Assembly: GCF_900115095.1 (NCBI RefSeq)
Contig: NZ_FOVH01000001.1
Coordinates: forward strand, 248,001 to 312,000
DNA: 64,000 nt
Origin: Actinomadura madurae
GTDB lineage: Bacteria > Actinomycetota > Actinomycetes > Streptosporangiales > Streptosporangiaceae
Direction of reading: 5' to 3'
Shown: positions 42,707 to 52,116 of the stretch, one piece after another
Layout: each line of letters starts with the position of its first letter
How positions within the stretch are numbered: the first letter of the stretch is position 1
Translations under genes and position numbers: made by a program
Notes under the pieces: model-generated
What the model saw: the letters and a program-made list of their open reading frames with translations, nothing else
What the model was told of the DNA's origin: nothing
Databases searched by the model: none

Positions 42707-44827
42707 TCAGGTCTTCGACATGTCGACCTCGCGGATGGTCCGGTCGACACCGGCGGCGGCGTAGGCGGCCTTCTCGTCGAGGGTCTCGTTCTCCAGGAGG
42801 GCGGCGGCGAGCGAGTCGAGCCGGTCGCGGTTGGCGCGGAGCGTCTCCAGGGCCTCGGCGTAGCACTCGTCGACGATCCGGCGGGCCTCCAGGTCGACGG
42901 CGTCCAGGGTGCCCTGGGCGGCGTACTGGCCCATCGGGCCGTCGCCGTCCGCCGGCAGGATCGACAGCGGGCCGACCTTCGAGGACATGCCCCAGCGGCC
43001 CACCATCCCGCGGGCGATCTTGGTGACCTGCTCCAGGTCGCTCTCCGAGCCGGTGGTGATCACGCCGAAGACCAGCTCCTCGGCCGCCATGCCGCCGAGC
43101 GCGCCGATGATCCGGCCGCGCAGGTAGCGCTCGTCGTAGGCGTAGCGGTCGTCGTCCGGCGTGGACACGGTGACGCCGAGCGCGCGGCCGTGCGGCACGA
43201 TGGTGATCTTCCGGACGGGGTCGGCGCCCGGCTGCAGCATGCCGAGCAGGCCGTGCCCGGACTCGTGGTAGGACGTCCGGCGCCGCTCCTCGAACGGCAT
43301 GACCAGGGAACGCCGCGTGCCGAGCTGCACCTTCTCGAGCGCGCTCTGGAACTCGTCCATGCCGACGGCGCCCCTCTCGTGCTTGACGGCGAGCAGGGCG
43401 GCCTCGTTGACGAGGTTGGCCAGCTCGGCGCCGGTCATGCCGGGCGTCATCTTCGCGACGGAGGTGAGGTCGACATCGGCGGCGAGGGGGACGTCGCGGG
43501 TGTGCACCCGCAGGATCGCGACGCGCCCGTCCAGGTCGGGCGGGGACACCGCGACCTGCCGGTCGAACCGGCCGGGGCGCAGCAGCGCCGGGTCGAGGAT
43601 GTCGGGCCGGTTCGTCGCGGCGATCACCACCACGCCCTCGGAGCCGGAGAACCCGTCCATCTCGGTGAGGACCTGGTTGAGCGTCTGCTCGCGCTCGTCG
43701 TGCCCGCCCATGCTCGCGCCGCCGCCGCGCGACCGGCCGATCGTGTCGATCTCGTCGATGAAGATGATGGACGGCGCGGTCTTGCGGGCCTCGGTGAACA
43801 GCTCGCGCACGCGGGCCGCGCCGACGCCGACGACCATCTCGATGAACTCCGAGGCGGCGGCGGAGTAGAACGGGACGCCGGCCTCGCCGGCGACGGCGCG
43901 GGCGAGCAGCGTCTTGCCGGTGCCGGGCGCGCCGGTGAGGAGCACGCCGCGGGGGACGCGGGCGCCCATCCGGCGGTACTTGCCGGGGTCCCTGAGGAAG
44001 TCGACGACCTCGCTGAGCTCCGCCTCGACCTCGTCGATGCCGGCGACGTCGGCGAAGGTGGCGCGCTTCTCGTCCGGCGCGACGGGCTTCGGGGACCGGC
44101 CGAAGCCGCCCATGAGCCCGCCGCCCCCACCGCCGGTCATGCGGCGCTGCAGCCACACCATCACGCCGATCCACAGGCCGACGAACAGCAGCGTGGGCAG
44201 GAGCGAGAGCAGCAAGTTGGCGAGGAGCCCGCGGTCCGCGTTGACCGGCTTGGCCTCGACCTCCACGCCCTTCTGCACCATCTGGGTGTAGATGTGGTCG
44301 TCGGCGAACGCTGGCCGCAGCGTCTCGAACGCGGTGTAGGTCTCGCCGGCGTCCCGCTGCCCGGGGACCTGCTGCCTGCTCTTCAGCTGGCCCTGGATCT
44401 CGTAGCCCTTGGTGTAGACGTCCTTGACGTTCCCGGCGGCGACCTGCTGGGTGAACGCCGTGTAGGGGATCGTCACCCGCTCCTTCTGCCCGGTGACGTG
44501 CATGGAGACGTAGCTCAGCGCGAAGACGGCGAGGAGCAGCGCCCAGAAGACGCCGGTGTTGCGGCCGGGCTTCCAGCCGCCGAGGCGGCGCGCCGGCCGC
44601 TCGCGCCGGCCGGGGACGCCCTCGGCGCGCCACGGCTGCTCCGGATCGGTGCGGGGCGGGACCGACCGGTGCCGGTCGGGCTCGGCGGCCGAGCGGTGCG
44701 CGCCGCCCGGCCGCGGCGCGGTGGTGGGCGGCGCGGTGGTGGGCGGCGTGGCGGTGGGCCGCGTGGTGGTGGGCCGTGGCGCCTCGTCGGGCTCCGGCGC
44801 GGGTCGCTGCTCCGGCACGTCTGCCAT
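42707..44827 (-). CDS. FtsH-like membrane AAA+ zinc protease
   Basis: A 706-residue FtsH-family protease that unfolds and degrades membrane and cytosolic proteins. A 90-residue Pro/Thr/Arg-rich head ([18 protein letters not shown]) precedes helix 1 (about 92-110); helix 2 is at about 200-226; Walker A GAPGTGKT is near 298, Walker B FIDEID near 356, and the zinc motif HESGH near 520. The long polar head and the Gly-for-Ala after HESGH suggest an accessory paralogue; the usual actinobacterial ftsH beside folE and hpt is not here. ATG 44827 abuts GGGGAG; GTG 44818 has better spacing. Confidence 0.9.
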   Translation of the reverse strand: MADVPEQRPAPEPDEAPRPTTTRPTATPPTTAPPTTAPRPGGAHRSAAEPDRHRSVPPRTDPEQPWRAEGVPGRRERPARRLGGWKPGRNTGVFWALLLAVFALSYVSMHVTGQKERVTIPYTAFTQQVAAGNVKDVYTKGYEIQGQLKSRQQVPGQRDAGETYTAFETLRPAFADDHIYTQMVQKGVEVEAKPVNADRGLLANLLLSLLPTLLFVGLWIGVMVWLQRRMTGGGGGGLMGGFGRSPKPVAPDEKRATFADVAGIDEVEAELSEVVDFLRDPGKYRRMGARVPRGVLLTGAPGTGKTLLARAVAGEAGVPFYSAAASEFIEMVVGVGAARVRELFTEARKTAPSIIFIDEIDTIGRSRGGGASMGGHDEREQTLNQVLTEMDGFSGSEGVVVIAATNRPDILDPALLRPGRFDRQVAVSPPDLDGRVAILRVHTRDVPLAADVDLTSVAKMTPGMTGAELANLVNEAALLAVKHERGAVGMDEFQSALEKVQLGTRRSLVMPFEERRRTSYHESGHGLLGMLQPGADPVRKITIVPHGRALGVTVSTPDDDRYAYDERYLRGRIIGALGGMAAEELVFGVITTGSESDLEQVTKIARGMVGRWGMSSKVGPLSILPADGDGPMGQYAAQGTLDAVDLEARRIVDECYAEALETLRANRDRLDSLAAALLENETLDEKAAYAAAGVDRTIREVDMSKT

Positions 44828-44965
44828 CTCCCCGGATCGATCGCGGTGCTCTCGCTGGTGCCCGCCGTGCCGGCCGGCACCGGACCCCCGTCGGGTCCCC
44901 GGGGAGGTCAACGGAGTTCGCCCCCCATCCGTTCCCGCGCCCGCCGCGGCGCCCGCGGGGCCGCC

Positions 44966-45745
44966 TCAGCGGGGGGCGGCCGGGGTGACGAAGCCGTACT
45001 TGTTGAACAGCTTCTGCGCGGCGGGCGTGACCAGCCACGACACGAACGCCGCCGCGTCCTCCTCGTGGGCGCCGCCCCGGATCGGGGCGGCGGGGAAGGC
45101 GGCGGTGACGTTGTGGTCCGCGGGGATGGGCACGCTGCTCGCCGCGATGCCGGCCGAGCGCATGTCGGTGATGAACACGATCCCCGCGTCGGCCTCGCCC
45201 GCGCGGATCCGGTCCAGGACGGCCCGCGCGCCGATCTCCTCGCTGCTCCACCGGACGGTCAGCCCCGCCTTGCGGAGGACCTGGCGGGTGTAGCGGCCCA
45301 CCGGGACCGTCCCGGCGCCGACGACGACCCGCAGGCCCGGCCTCCGCAGGTCCCGCAGGCCCCGGACGCGGCGCGGGTTGCCGGGCGCGACGGCGATCGT
45401 GAGCGCGCCGTTGGCGACGGTCCGGCGGGGTGTGCCGAGCTGCTCGGCGGCCTCGTCCATGCTCGCCCCGTCCGCCGTCACCAGGACGTCGCCCGGGTCG
45501 TGCTCGGACAGCCGGTCGGCGAGCTCGGGCGCGCCGCCGAACACCGGCCGGAGCCGGACGCCGGGGTTGTCCTGGTGGTAGGCCGCCGCGATCTCGCCGA
45601 ACACCTCCGTCATGGACGCGGTGGCGAGGACGGTGAGCGTCACCGGCCCGGACGAGCCGCCGCAGCCCGCGCCGAGGCCGGGCAGGACGAGGGCGGCGAG
45701 CAGCGCGGACGCGCGGAGGCGCCGCCGACGGGGGGAATCGGGCAT
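44966..45745 (-). CDS. modA: Molybdate ABC transporter binding lipoprotein ModA
   Basis: A 259-residue ModA-type oxyanion-binding protein. The signal ends in GLGAGC, a lipobox, and the mature part starts TLTVLATASMTEVFGEIAAA, where ModA has a binding Ser; SEHDPGDVLVTADGASM and GNPRRVRGLRDL follow the family pattern. modB and modC are not adjacent, so it is an orphan or works with a permease elsewhere. ATG 45745 appears leaderless (TAGGAT eight bases upstream). Confidence 0.88.
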   Translation of the reverse strand: MPDSPRRRRLRASALLAALVLPGLGAGCGGSSGPVTLTVLATASMTEVFGEIAAAYHQDNPGVRLRPVFGGAPELADRLSEHDPGDVLVTADGASMDEAAEQLGTPRRTVANGALTIAVAPGNPRRVRGLRDLRRPGLRVVVGAGTVPVGRYTRQVLRKAGLTVRWSSEEIGARAVLDRIRAGEADAGIVFITDMRSAGIAASSVPIPADHNVTAAFPAAPIRGGAHEEDAAAFVSWLVTPAAQKLFNKYGFVTPAAPR

Positions 45746-45753
45746 ATGGCGTC

Positions 45754-45759
45754 ATCCTA
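45754..45759 (-). promoter_or_regulatory. Leaderless -10 box of modA
   Basis: TAGGAT on the minus strand, eight bases before ATG 45745. Confidence 0.4.
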
Positions 45760-45857
45760 GAGTCGAAGTGCCCGCGCTCCCCGGATTCGGCATGGCGTGT
45801 CAGTGGCCCGCACTAGTGTTTCGGGCAATTGGAGATCACGTCCTCGGAGGCTCGACG

Positions 45858-46532
45858 ATGTCCCTCGACCTGATGGAACTGCTGCCCGGCGACTGGCGGG
45901 AGCGGCTCGACCCGCTGCTCGACCCGCTCGCCACCGCCGCGCTGGGCGCGTTCGTCGCGGGGGAGTACGACGGGCAGACCGTGTACCCGCCGCGCGACGA
46001 CCTGTTCAACGCGTTCCGGCACTGCCCGTTCGACCGCGCCCGCGTGCTGATCCTCGGCCAGGACCCCTACCACGGGCCCGGCCAGGCGCACGGGCTCAGC
46101 TTCAGCGTCCGCGACGGCGTGCGGCTGCCTCCGTCGCTGCGCAACATCTACAAGGAGCTCGGCACCGACCTCGGTGTCCCGGCCGCCGCGTCGGGCGACC
46201 TCACCCGGTGGGCCGACCAGGGCGTCCTGCTGCTGAACGCCGTGCTGACCGTGCGCGGCGGCGAGGCGGGCTCGCACGCCGGCAAGGGCTGGGAGGACTT
46301 CACCGACGCCGCGATCCGCGCGCTGAACGACAAGACCGAGCGCGTCGTGTTCGTCCTGTGGGGCGCCTACGCGCGCAAGAAGGCCCGCCTGATCACCGGC
46401 CCACAGCACACGGTGATCGAGTCGGCGCACCCGAGCCCGCTCAGCGCGAAGAAGTTCTTCGGGACGCGCCCGTTCAGCGCCGTCAACAAAGCCCTCGTCG
46501 ACGCCGGCCTGCCCGAGATCAGCTGGGGCTAG
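45858..46532 (+). CDS. ung: Uracil-DNA glycosylase
   Basis: Family 1 uracil-DNA glycosylase removes uracil from DNA to start base-excision repair. The 224-residue chain has the water-activating GQDPYHGPGQAHGL (Asp and His at about 67-71), LLLNAVLTV, and the DNA-intercalating HPSPLSAKKFFG (about 191-202). ATG 45858 has CGGAGG upstream. It is divergent from modA. Confidence 0.96.
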   Translation: MSLDLMELLPGDWRERLDPLLDPLATAALGAFVAGEYDGQTVYPPRDDLFNAFRHCPFDRARVLILGQDPYHGPGQAHGLSFSVRDGVRLPPSLRNIYKELGTDLGVPAAASGDLTRWADQGVLLLNAVLTVRGGEAGSHAGKGWEDFTDAAIRALNDKTERVVFVLWGAYARKKARLITGPQHTVIESAHPSPLSAKKFFGTRPFSAVNKALVDAGLPEISWG

Positions 46533-46612
46533 CGGGGGTTCACCCGCGCGGGGGACGCGCGTCACCCGGCGGCGGGAGGCGCGGGACGGGCGCTCCGGCG
46601 GATCCTCGGAGC

Positions 46613-47653
46613 ATGACCGTTTCAGCTCATCCGCTGCCGGTGCGGCCGCGCGCCGCGCGCGGGGGTCCCGGCCGCCTCCGCCTGGCCGTCTGCGCGGCGA
46701 CGATCGCCGCGTGCGTCCCCTACCTCACCATAAAGATCGCGTGGCTGTCCGGCAGCACGGTCGGGTGGAACGACGCGTCCGCCGCCGAGGACACCGCGCT
46801 CTACGCGGGCAACGCGATCACCATGGGGATGGACGCGGTGGCCGTGCTGGTCGCGATGGCGTTCACCTTCCCCTGGGGGCGGCGCCTGCCGGGCTGGCTG
46901 GTGCTGGCGCCGATCTGGGTCGCGGCCGGGCTGCTCGCGCCGATCGTCCTCGCCGTCCCGCTGGGGACGCTCCTGCAGACGCTGTTCTCCTCTCAACCGG
47001 TGACCGGAGACGCCAACGGGCTCCAGAGCTGGGTGTACGGCATCGTCTACGGGGGGTTCACCGTGCAGGGGCTCGGGCTGCTGACGGCGTTCGTCCTGTA
47101 CGCGCGGGACCGGTGGCCGTGGGTCTTCGCGACACGGGCGAGGAACCTTCCCAAGGGCGCGACCTCGTCGCTGCAGATGCTCTTGGCACGGGTTGCGGCC
47201 GTCCCGGTGTCCGCCTTCGCCGCCGCGCACCTGTACTGGGCGTTCGGCGGGACGGCGGGCCTCCACGACGACGCGCTCGACGACCGGAACGTGCCGCAGC
47301 AACTGGCCGACGGCGTGTGGGGTGTGCTGGCGATCGCCGGTGCGGCCGCGCTCGTGCTGATCGTCCGGCGTGCGGGCGGGCCGGGGCCGCTGGCCGTGCC
47401 GCTGTCCGCCGCCTGGGTGGGATCCGCCGCCACGTTCACCGGGTCCCTCTACGGGCTGCTGGTGATGATCGGCCGGCCGGACGCCCTGGCGCCGGACTTC
47501 AGCACCGCGGCGGGCCTGACCGCCCTGGCGGGGGTGCTCGGCGGGCTCATCATGGGACTCACCGGCGCCGTCCTGCTCGCCGAGAGCCACGGCCCCGGGA
47601 GCGACGCCGCCGGGGGTCAGAGCGCCAGGCCGACCGCCAGCAGCACGCCGTAG
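46613..47653 (+). CDS. Polytopic membrane protein, unknown function
   Basis: A 346-residue membrane protein of unknown function with about eight hydrophobic segments, the first at about 24-45 (LAVCAATIAACVPYLTIKIAW). No conserved motif of a known family is recognised. ATG 46613 has GGAG close upstream. Its last 37 bases overlap the 3' end of the convergent menA gene. Confidence 0.7.
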   Translation: MTVSAHPLPVRPRAARGGPGRLRLAVCAATIAACVPYLTIKIAWLSGSTVGWNDASAAEDTALYAGNAITMGMDAVAVLVAMAFTFPWGRRLPGWLVLAPIWVAAGLLAPIVLAVPLGTLLQTLFSSQPVTGDANGLQSWVYGIVYGGFTVQGLGLLTAFVLYARDRWPWVFATRARNLPKGATSSLQMLLARVAAVPVSAFAAAHLYWAFGGTAGLHDDALDDRNVPQQLADGVWGVLAIAGAAALVLIVRRAGGPGPLAVPLSAAWVGSAATFTGSLYGLLVMIGRPDALAPDFSTAAGLTALAGVLGGLIMGLTGAVLLAESHGPGSDAAGGQSARPTASSTP

Positions 47654-48489
47654 GCGATCTGGAGCCGGCCGGTCTCGCCCAGGACGGGGATCAGGGCGGG
47701 GCCGGCCGCGCCGTTCAGCACCTTCTGCGTCGGCGGCAGCGACAGCGGCGCCGCGAGCAGCGCGATCAGCGCCCACGGGCGCACCGCCCCCAGCGCCAGG
47801 ACGATCATGAACGGCAGCGCGGTGCAGGCCGCGTACAGGATCCGGGTCCAGCGGTCGCCGAGGAGGACGGCGAGGGTCCGCTTGCTCGACTCGCGGTCGG
47901 TGGGGATGTCGCGCAGGTTGTTGGCCACCAGCAGCCCGCACGCCAGCAGCCCGATCGGCGCCGCCGCCGCCCACGCCTCCCACGGCAGCGCCTCGACCTG
48001 GACGTAGACCGTCCCGACGACGGCGACCAGGCCGAAGAAGACGAAGACCGAGACCTCGCCGAGCGCGCGGTAGCCGTACGGGGTCTTGCCGCCGGTGTAG
48101 AACCAGGCGGCCAGGATCGCGCACGCGCCGACGAGCAGCAGCCACCAGGTGGTCACCGCGGCGAGGACGAGCCCGGCCACGGCGGCGGCGAGGAAGCAGC
48201 CGAGGGCGGCGGCGAGGACCTGCTTCGGCGGCGCGACCTTCGACCCGACGAGCCGGAGCGGGCCGACGCGGTCCTCGTCGGTGCCGCGGACGCCGTCGCT
48301 GTAGTCGTTGGAGTAGTTCACCCCGATCTGCAGCACGAGGGCGACGACCGCGGCGAGGACGGCGCGCCACCAGACGGGGTCGCCCTCGCCGGCGGCGACG
48401 CCGGTGCCGACGACGACGGGAACGAGGGAGGCGGGCAGGGTCCGGGGCCGGGAGCCGGCGACCCATTGGGAGAGCGTGGCCACGATCAC
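47617..48489 (-). CDS. menA: 1,4-dihydroxy-2-naphthoate polyprenyltransferase MenA
   Basis: MenA attaches the polyprenyl side chain to dihydroxynaphthoate in menaquinone synthesis. The 290-residue UbiA-type membrane protein has the prenyl-diphosphate/Mg motif NYSNDYSDGVRGTD (about 58-71) and the second motif NNLRDIPTDRESSKRTL (about 193-209), with about eight helices. GTG 48489 overlaps the stop of the upstream MFS gene (GTGA), which fixes the start and implies coupled translation. Confidence 0.95.
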   Translation of the reverse strand: MIVATLSQWVAGSRPRTLPASLVPVVVGTGVAAGEGDPVWWRAVLAAVVALVLQIGVNYSNDYSDGVRGTDEDRVGPLRLVGSKVAPPKQVLAAALGCFLAAAVAGLVLAAVTTWWLLLVGACAILAAWFYTGGKTPYGYRALGEVSVFVFFGLVAVVGTVYVQVEALPWEAWAAAAPIGLLACGLLVANNLRDIPTDRESSKRTLAVLLGDRWTRILYAACTALPFMIVLALGAVRPWALIALLAAPLSLPPTQKVLNGAAGPALIPVLGETGRLQIAYGVLLAVGLAL

Positions 48490-50165
48490 CGCTTGTTCTG
48501 TGGGACGACAGGGGGCTGGCGGTCCGATTCTTCCCGATGAAGATCACTACTCGGGCGCAGCCGCAGCGACAGGCCGAGCCCGAGCGCGAGGATCGCCGCG
48601 GTGGTCAGGGCGGCGTGCCTGGTCGCGGCGGCGAGGCTGGCGTCGGCGGCGCGCGCCTCGGCGGCGAGGCCCGGGGTGTCGTGCAGATCACGTCCGTAGG
48701 TCCCGGCGCTCTCCCGCAGGCCGTGCGCGATGGCGGCGCGCTGCTCGGGCGGCAGCGCCGAGCCGGACAGCCGGTCGGCCATCGCGTGCCCGAGGCTCGT
48801 CGCGAACACCGTCCCGATGGCGGCGATGCCGAGCGCCGCGCCGACCTGCCGGGCCGTGGACTGCGTCCCGGACGCCTGCCCGGACCGGTCCGGCGGGACG
48901 TCCGCCAGCGACACGTTCGTCAGCTGCGCCGACGTCAGGCCGAGCCCGAGCCCGTACAGCAGCATCCAGGGCGCGAGGCCCGGCCAGCCGGTCGTCGCCG
49001 ACACCGTGACGCCGAGGGCGGTGACCGCGGCGACCTCCAGCACCATGCCGATCTGCACGACCCGGTGGGCGCCGTGCCGGTTCGCGAGCCGGCCCGCGCA
49101 TCCGCCGGACAGGAACGCGCCGAGGGCGAGCGGCAGGATCGCCAGGCTGATCTGGAGCGGGTTCGTGCCGTGCACGCCGAGCAGGAACAGCGGCAGGACG
49201 AACAGCAGGCCGAGCTCGCCGACGTTGATCAGGGCCGAGGCCAGGTTCCCGCGCCGGAAGTTCGGGATCCGGAACAGGTCGAGGTCGAGCATCACCGGGC
49301 GTCCGGCCGCCGCGCGGAACCGCTCCACCAGGATCAGCGCCGCGATCAGCGCGGCGCCGAGCGCCAGCACGACCGGGACCGGCGACAGGCCGCCCTCCGG
49401 CCAGTCGAGCCCGGCCATGGAGAACGGGCGGGTCGCGGTCCACCAGCCGTAGGTCTGGCCCTCGATGATGCCGCACACCAGCGCGCCGAGCCCGAGCGCG
49501 GACAGCAGGCCGCCCGGCCAGTCGATCTCGCGGCGCGCGCTCCCCGGCCCCGGCCGGCGGGTCTCCGGCATGAACCGCAGCGCCCCGGCGATCAGCACGG
49601 CGCCGAGCGGCAGGTTGACGGCGAAGGCCCACCGCCAGCCGCCGCCGGTGGCCAGCGCCCCGCCGAGCAGCGGTCCGAGCGCGGCCATCCCGCTGATCAT
49701 GGAGCCCCAGATGCCGAACGCGACGGCCCGGTCCCGCCCGGTGAACACCGCGTTCACCGTGGACAGCGTGGCCGGCATGATCATCGAGGCGCCCACGCCC
49801 TGCAGGGCCCGCGCGCCGAGCAGCGCCGACCCGGTCCCGGCGACCGCCGCGGCGATGCTCGCCACCGAGAACACCGCCACCCCGAGCACGAACATCCGGC
49901 GCCGCCCGAACAGGTCGCCGGCCCGCCCGAACGGGATGAGCAGCGCGGCGAACACCAGCGAGTACACCGAGGTGACCCATTCGGCGTCCGTCGTCATCAG
50001 GCCCAGGTCGCCGATGATCCGGGGGAGCAGCACCCCGACGATCGTGGCGTCCACGACGACCAGCGAGACGCCGAGGCTCATGACGGCGACGCCGAGCCGG
50101 CGGTGCCGGACGGCGGGCGCCGGCGCCGGGGCGCGCGGCGGGGTCAGGGAGGTGGACTCGGGCAC
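48486..50165 (-). CDS. MFS transporter, DHA2 (EmrB/QacA) family
   Basis: A 559-residue drug/H+ antiporter with about fourteen helices. Helix 1 carries SLVVVDATIVGVLLP, and the helix 2-3 loop is FGRAGDLFGRRRMFVLG. The long hydrophilic segment after the final helices includes a predicted extracytoplasmic loop. The stop overlaps the menA start, so both are read from one message. Whether it exports a quinone-like compound or is linked to menA only by position is unknown. Confidence 0.9.
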   Translation of the reverse strand: MPESTSLTPPRAPAPAPAVRHRRLGVAVMSLGVSLVVVDATIVGVLLPRIIGDLGLMTTDAEWVTSVYSLVFAALLIPFGRAGDLFGRRRMFVLGVAVFSVASIAAAVAGTGSALLGARALQGVGASMIMPATLSTVNAVFTGRDRAVAFGIWGSMISGMAALGPLLGGALATGGGWRWAFAVNLPLGAVLIAGALRFMPETRRPGPGSARREIDWPGGLLSALGLGALVCGIIEGQTYGWWTATRPFSMAGLDWPEGGLSPVPVVLALGAALIAALILVERFRAAAGRPVMLDLDLFRIPNFRRGNLASALINVGELGLLFVLPLFLLGVHGTNPLQISLAILPLALGAFLSGGCAGRLANRHGAHRVVQIGMVLEVAAVTALGVTVSATTGWPGLAPWMLLYGLGLGLTSAQLTNVSLADVPPDRSGQASGTQSTARQVGAALGIAAIGTVFATSLGHAMADRLSGSALPPEQRAAIAHGLRESAGTYGRDLHDTPGLAAEARAADASLAAATRHAALTTAAILALGLGLSLRLRPSSDLHREESDRQPPVVPQNKR

Positions 50166-50210
50166 GACGTCAAAGATATGGCCGGGGCGCCGGTGCGGCT
50201 CACCGACCCC

Positions 50211-50753
50211 TCACCGGACGCCGATGTCGGTGTGCAGCCGGATCTGCCGGACGGGCTCGCCCATGTCGAGCGTGCGGGCGGTGCCGTCGGGCGCCCATCC
50301 GGCCGAGCCGAGGAACGACCGCGTGACCTCGTCGCCCTCGAACACCCAGGAGATCAGGGTGGCGAAGCCGTCCTCGCGGAGCAGGTCGACGGTGGCTGCG
50401 AGGAGCCGGCTGCCGTGCCCGGCGCGGGCGTGCAGCGGGTCGACGAGCAGCCCGATCAGCTCGGCGGTGTCGTCCGGGCGGGTGTCGGGGTCCTCGGCCG
50501 GCCCGTGCGCGGCGAAGCCGACGACCAGGTCGGACGCCACCGCGACCAGCAGCTGGTGCCGGGGGCTCGGCGGCGCCGTGGCGGCCTCCGCCCACTTCTC
50601 CCGCCACCGCTCCACGGCGGCGTCGCCGGTCACCTCGTCGAGGACGCCCGCCGGCAGCAGGTCGCGGTACCCGTGCCGCCACGCCCGCACTTGGATGTCT
50701 GCGACGGCGGCGGCGTCCGCACGCCGCGCGGGCCGCACCCCCACATCCGCCAT
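50211..50753 (-). CDS. GNAT family N-acetyltransferase
   Basis: A 180-residue GNAT acyltransferase. The opening VGVRPARRADAAAVADIQVRAWRHGYRDLLP is the usual start of this branch, and GLLVDPLHARAGHGSRLLAATVDLL contains the acetyl-CoA loop. The substrate is unknown. ATG 50753 is preferred; an in-frame ATG at 50807 would add 18 residues. It is transcribed in the same direction as the MFS-menA pair. Confidence 0.87.
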   Translation of the reverse strand: MADVGVRPARRADAAAVADIQVRAWRHGYRDLLPAGVLDEVTGDAAVERWREKWAEAATAPPSPRHQLLVAVASDLVVGFAAHGPAEDPDTRPDDTAELIGLLVDPLHARAGHGSRLLAATVDLLREDGFATLISWVFEGDEVTRSFLGSAGWAPDGTARTLDMGEPVRQIRLHTDIGVR

Positions 50754-50823
50754 GCCGTCCCACGTCCTCTCTCCGGAGCCCCGGCCTTCATCCGGAGACC
50801 CGGTCAACCCTAGCGAGCGCCGG

Positions 50824-51378
50824 TCAGGCGGGGGTGCGCCGCCGGGCCCGGTAGGCGCGCGTCTTGGTGCGGTTCCCGCAGGTGCTCATCGAGCACCACG
50901 CGCGCGACCGGTTCTTGGACGTGTCCACGAACGCCCAGCGGCAGGTGCCCTCCTGGCAGACCTTCAGCCGGGGCCAGGTTCCAGCGGACACCGCGTCCAT
51001 GATCGCGGCGGCGATCCGGGCGAGCCCCGCGGCGGCCGTGCCGGGCGGGTCGAGCGGCAGCAGGACGGGGTGCGGGCCGGTCAGCTCGATCCGCAGCGGC
51101 AGGGCGGCCAGGGCGTCGTCCAGGTCGCCGGGGAGGTCGGCCTCCCGCGGCCCGTGGTTGGCGGACATGGCCTCGCGCAGGCCCTCGCGGAGCGTGAGCG
51201 CGGTGCGCAGGTCGGCGTCGCCGGCCCGCGTCCCGTCCGGGACGAGACCGCGCCCGGCGAGCCACCCGGCCAGGTCGCCGGGCGTCGCGAGCGCGTCCGC
51301 GGCGGACTCGACGTCGAGCGTGTTGACGAAGCCGGTCAGCAGCAGCGCGGGGTCCTCGTTCTCGCGGGTGTCGGCCAT
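50824..51378 (-). CDS. CGNR zinc-finger/ABATE-domain protein
   Basis: A 184-residue putative transcription regulator. The amino half is an ABATE-type stress domain, and the carboxyl 45 residues form the CGNR zinc finger: CQEGTCRWAFVD, CSMSTCGNR, whose four Cys bind zinc. DNA binding is a family inference. ATG 51378 has GGAGGGGTG directly upstream. It is divergent from the small gene at 51503. Confidence 0.9.
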   Translation of the reverse strand: MADTRENEDPALLLTGFVNTLDVESAADALATPGDLAGWLAGRGLVPDGTRAGDADLRTALTLREGLREAMSANHGPREADLPGDLDDALAALPLRIELTGPHPVLLPLDPPGTAAAGLARIAAAIMDAVSAGTWPRLKVCQEGTCRWAFVDTSKNRSRAWCSMSTCGNRTKTRAYRARRRTPA

Positions 51379-51502
51379 CACCCCTCCTGCCTTGTCCTCC
51401 TCAACCCTACCAACCGGCGACACCGCCATAAATGTTTCACCGGTTGCGCGACGACGACACCGGCATTAAGCTTTTGATGGTGTCAATGAACGGGAGGACG
51501 AC

Positions 51503-51766
51503 ATGAACGAGCTGCCGTACCTGGGGGCGCTCGCGACGCGGCACGCCTGGGCGGAGCGCGAGTACGCGCGCCTCCACGCCGACATCGTGGAGGCGAGGCT
51601 GGCCGCCCGCGCCCGGGCGGAGGTGAAGGCCGGCGAGCGGCGTGCCCGCTTCCGCGCCCTGGTCGGCGGCCTGCCGCTGCCGCGCCGCCACCGGCCGGCC
51701 CCGTACTGCGCGCGTGCCGCGGCGCGCTCCGCGGGCGCGGTCCGTCTCGCCGGAGGTGCGCGATGA
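51503..51766 (+). CDS. Small arginine-rich protein, unknown function
   Basis: An 87-residue basic protein of unknown function; a charged helix occupies residues 12-55 (AWAEREYARLHADIVEARLA) and the tail is Arg/Ala-rich. ATG 51503 has GGGAGG upstream. It overlaps the VOC gene by four bases (ATGA), so it is co-translated with it. Confidence 0.6.
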   Translation: MNELPYLGALATRHAWAEREYARLHADIVEARLAARARAEVKAGERRARFRALVGGLPLPRRHRPAPYCARAAARSAGAVRLAGGAR

Positions 51767-52116
51767 CCCCGAGGGTGGGCAACATCGTGATCGACTGCGC
51801 CGACCTGGACGCGATGGCGGCCTTCTGGGGCGGTCTGCTCGGCATGAGGACGTCGGCGGTGAACGCCGACTGGCTCGACCTGGAGCCGCTGGGGACGGGC
51901 GGCCCCGTCCTGTCCTTCCAGCGCGTTCCCGAGGGCAAGAAGGCCAAGAACCGGCTGCACCTGGACCTGGACGTCCCCGACGTCCGCGCGGCAGGCGAGC
52001 GGGCGGTCCGCCTCGGCGCGACCCCCGCCGCCGGCCTCATGGGCGACCCGGCATCCCCCTTCCAGGTGTGGCGCGACCCCGAGGGCAACGAGTTCTGCTT
52101 CTGCACCGCCTCATGA
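51763..52116 (+). CDS. VOC superfamily (glyoxalase-like) protein
   Basis: A 117-residue vicinal-oxygen-chelate protein with two beta-alpha-beta-beta-beta modules. It begins VGNIVIDCADLDAMAAFWGGLLG and ends with VWRDPEGNEFCFC, the usual last strand. Metal-site candidates are not all clear. Members include glyoxalases, dioxygenases and antibiotic-binding proteins; the role here is unknown. It is convergent with, and six bases overlapped by, the MocR gene. Confidence 0.85.
   Translation: MTPRVGNIVIDCADLDAMAAFWGGLLGMRTSAVNADWLDLEPLGTGGPVLSFQRVPEGKKAKNRLHLDLDVPDVRAAGERAVRLGATPAAGLMGDPASPFQVWRDPEGNEFCFCTAS

Noticed and set aside
46613..47653. The 37-base overlap with menA as evidence that one gene is false
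   Set aside because: Convergent 3' overlaps are common in this genome style (also at 21801-21809 and 54447-54478); both frames have good support.
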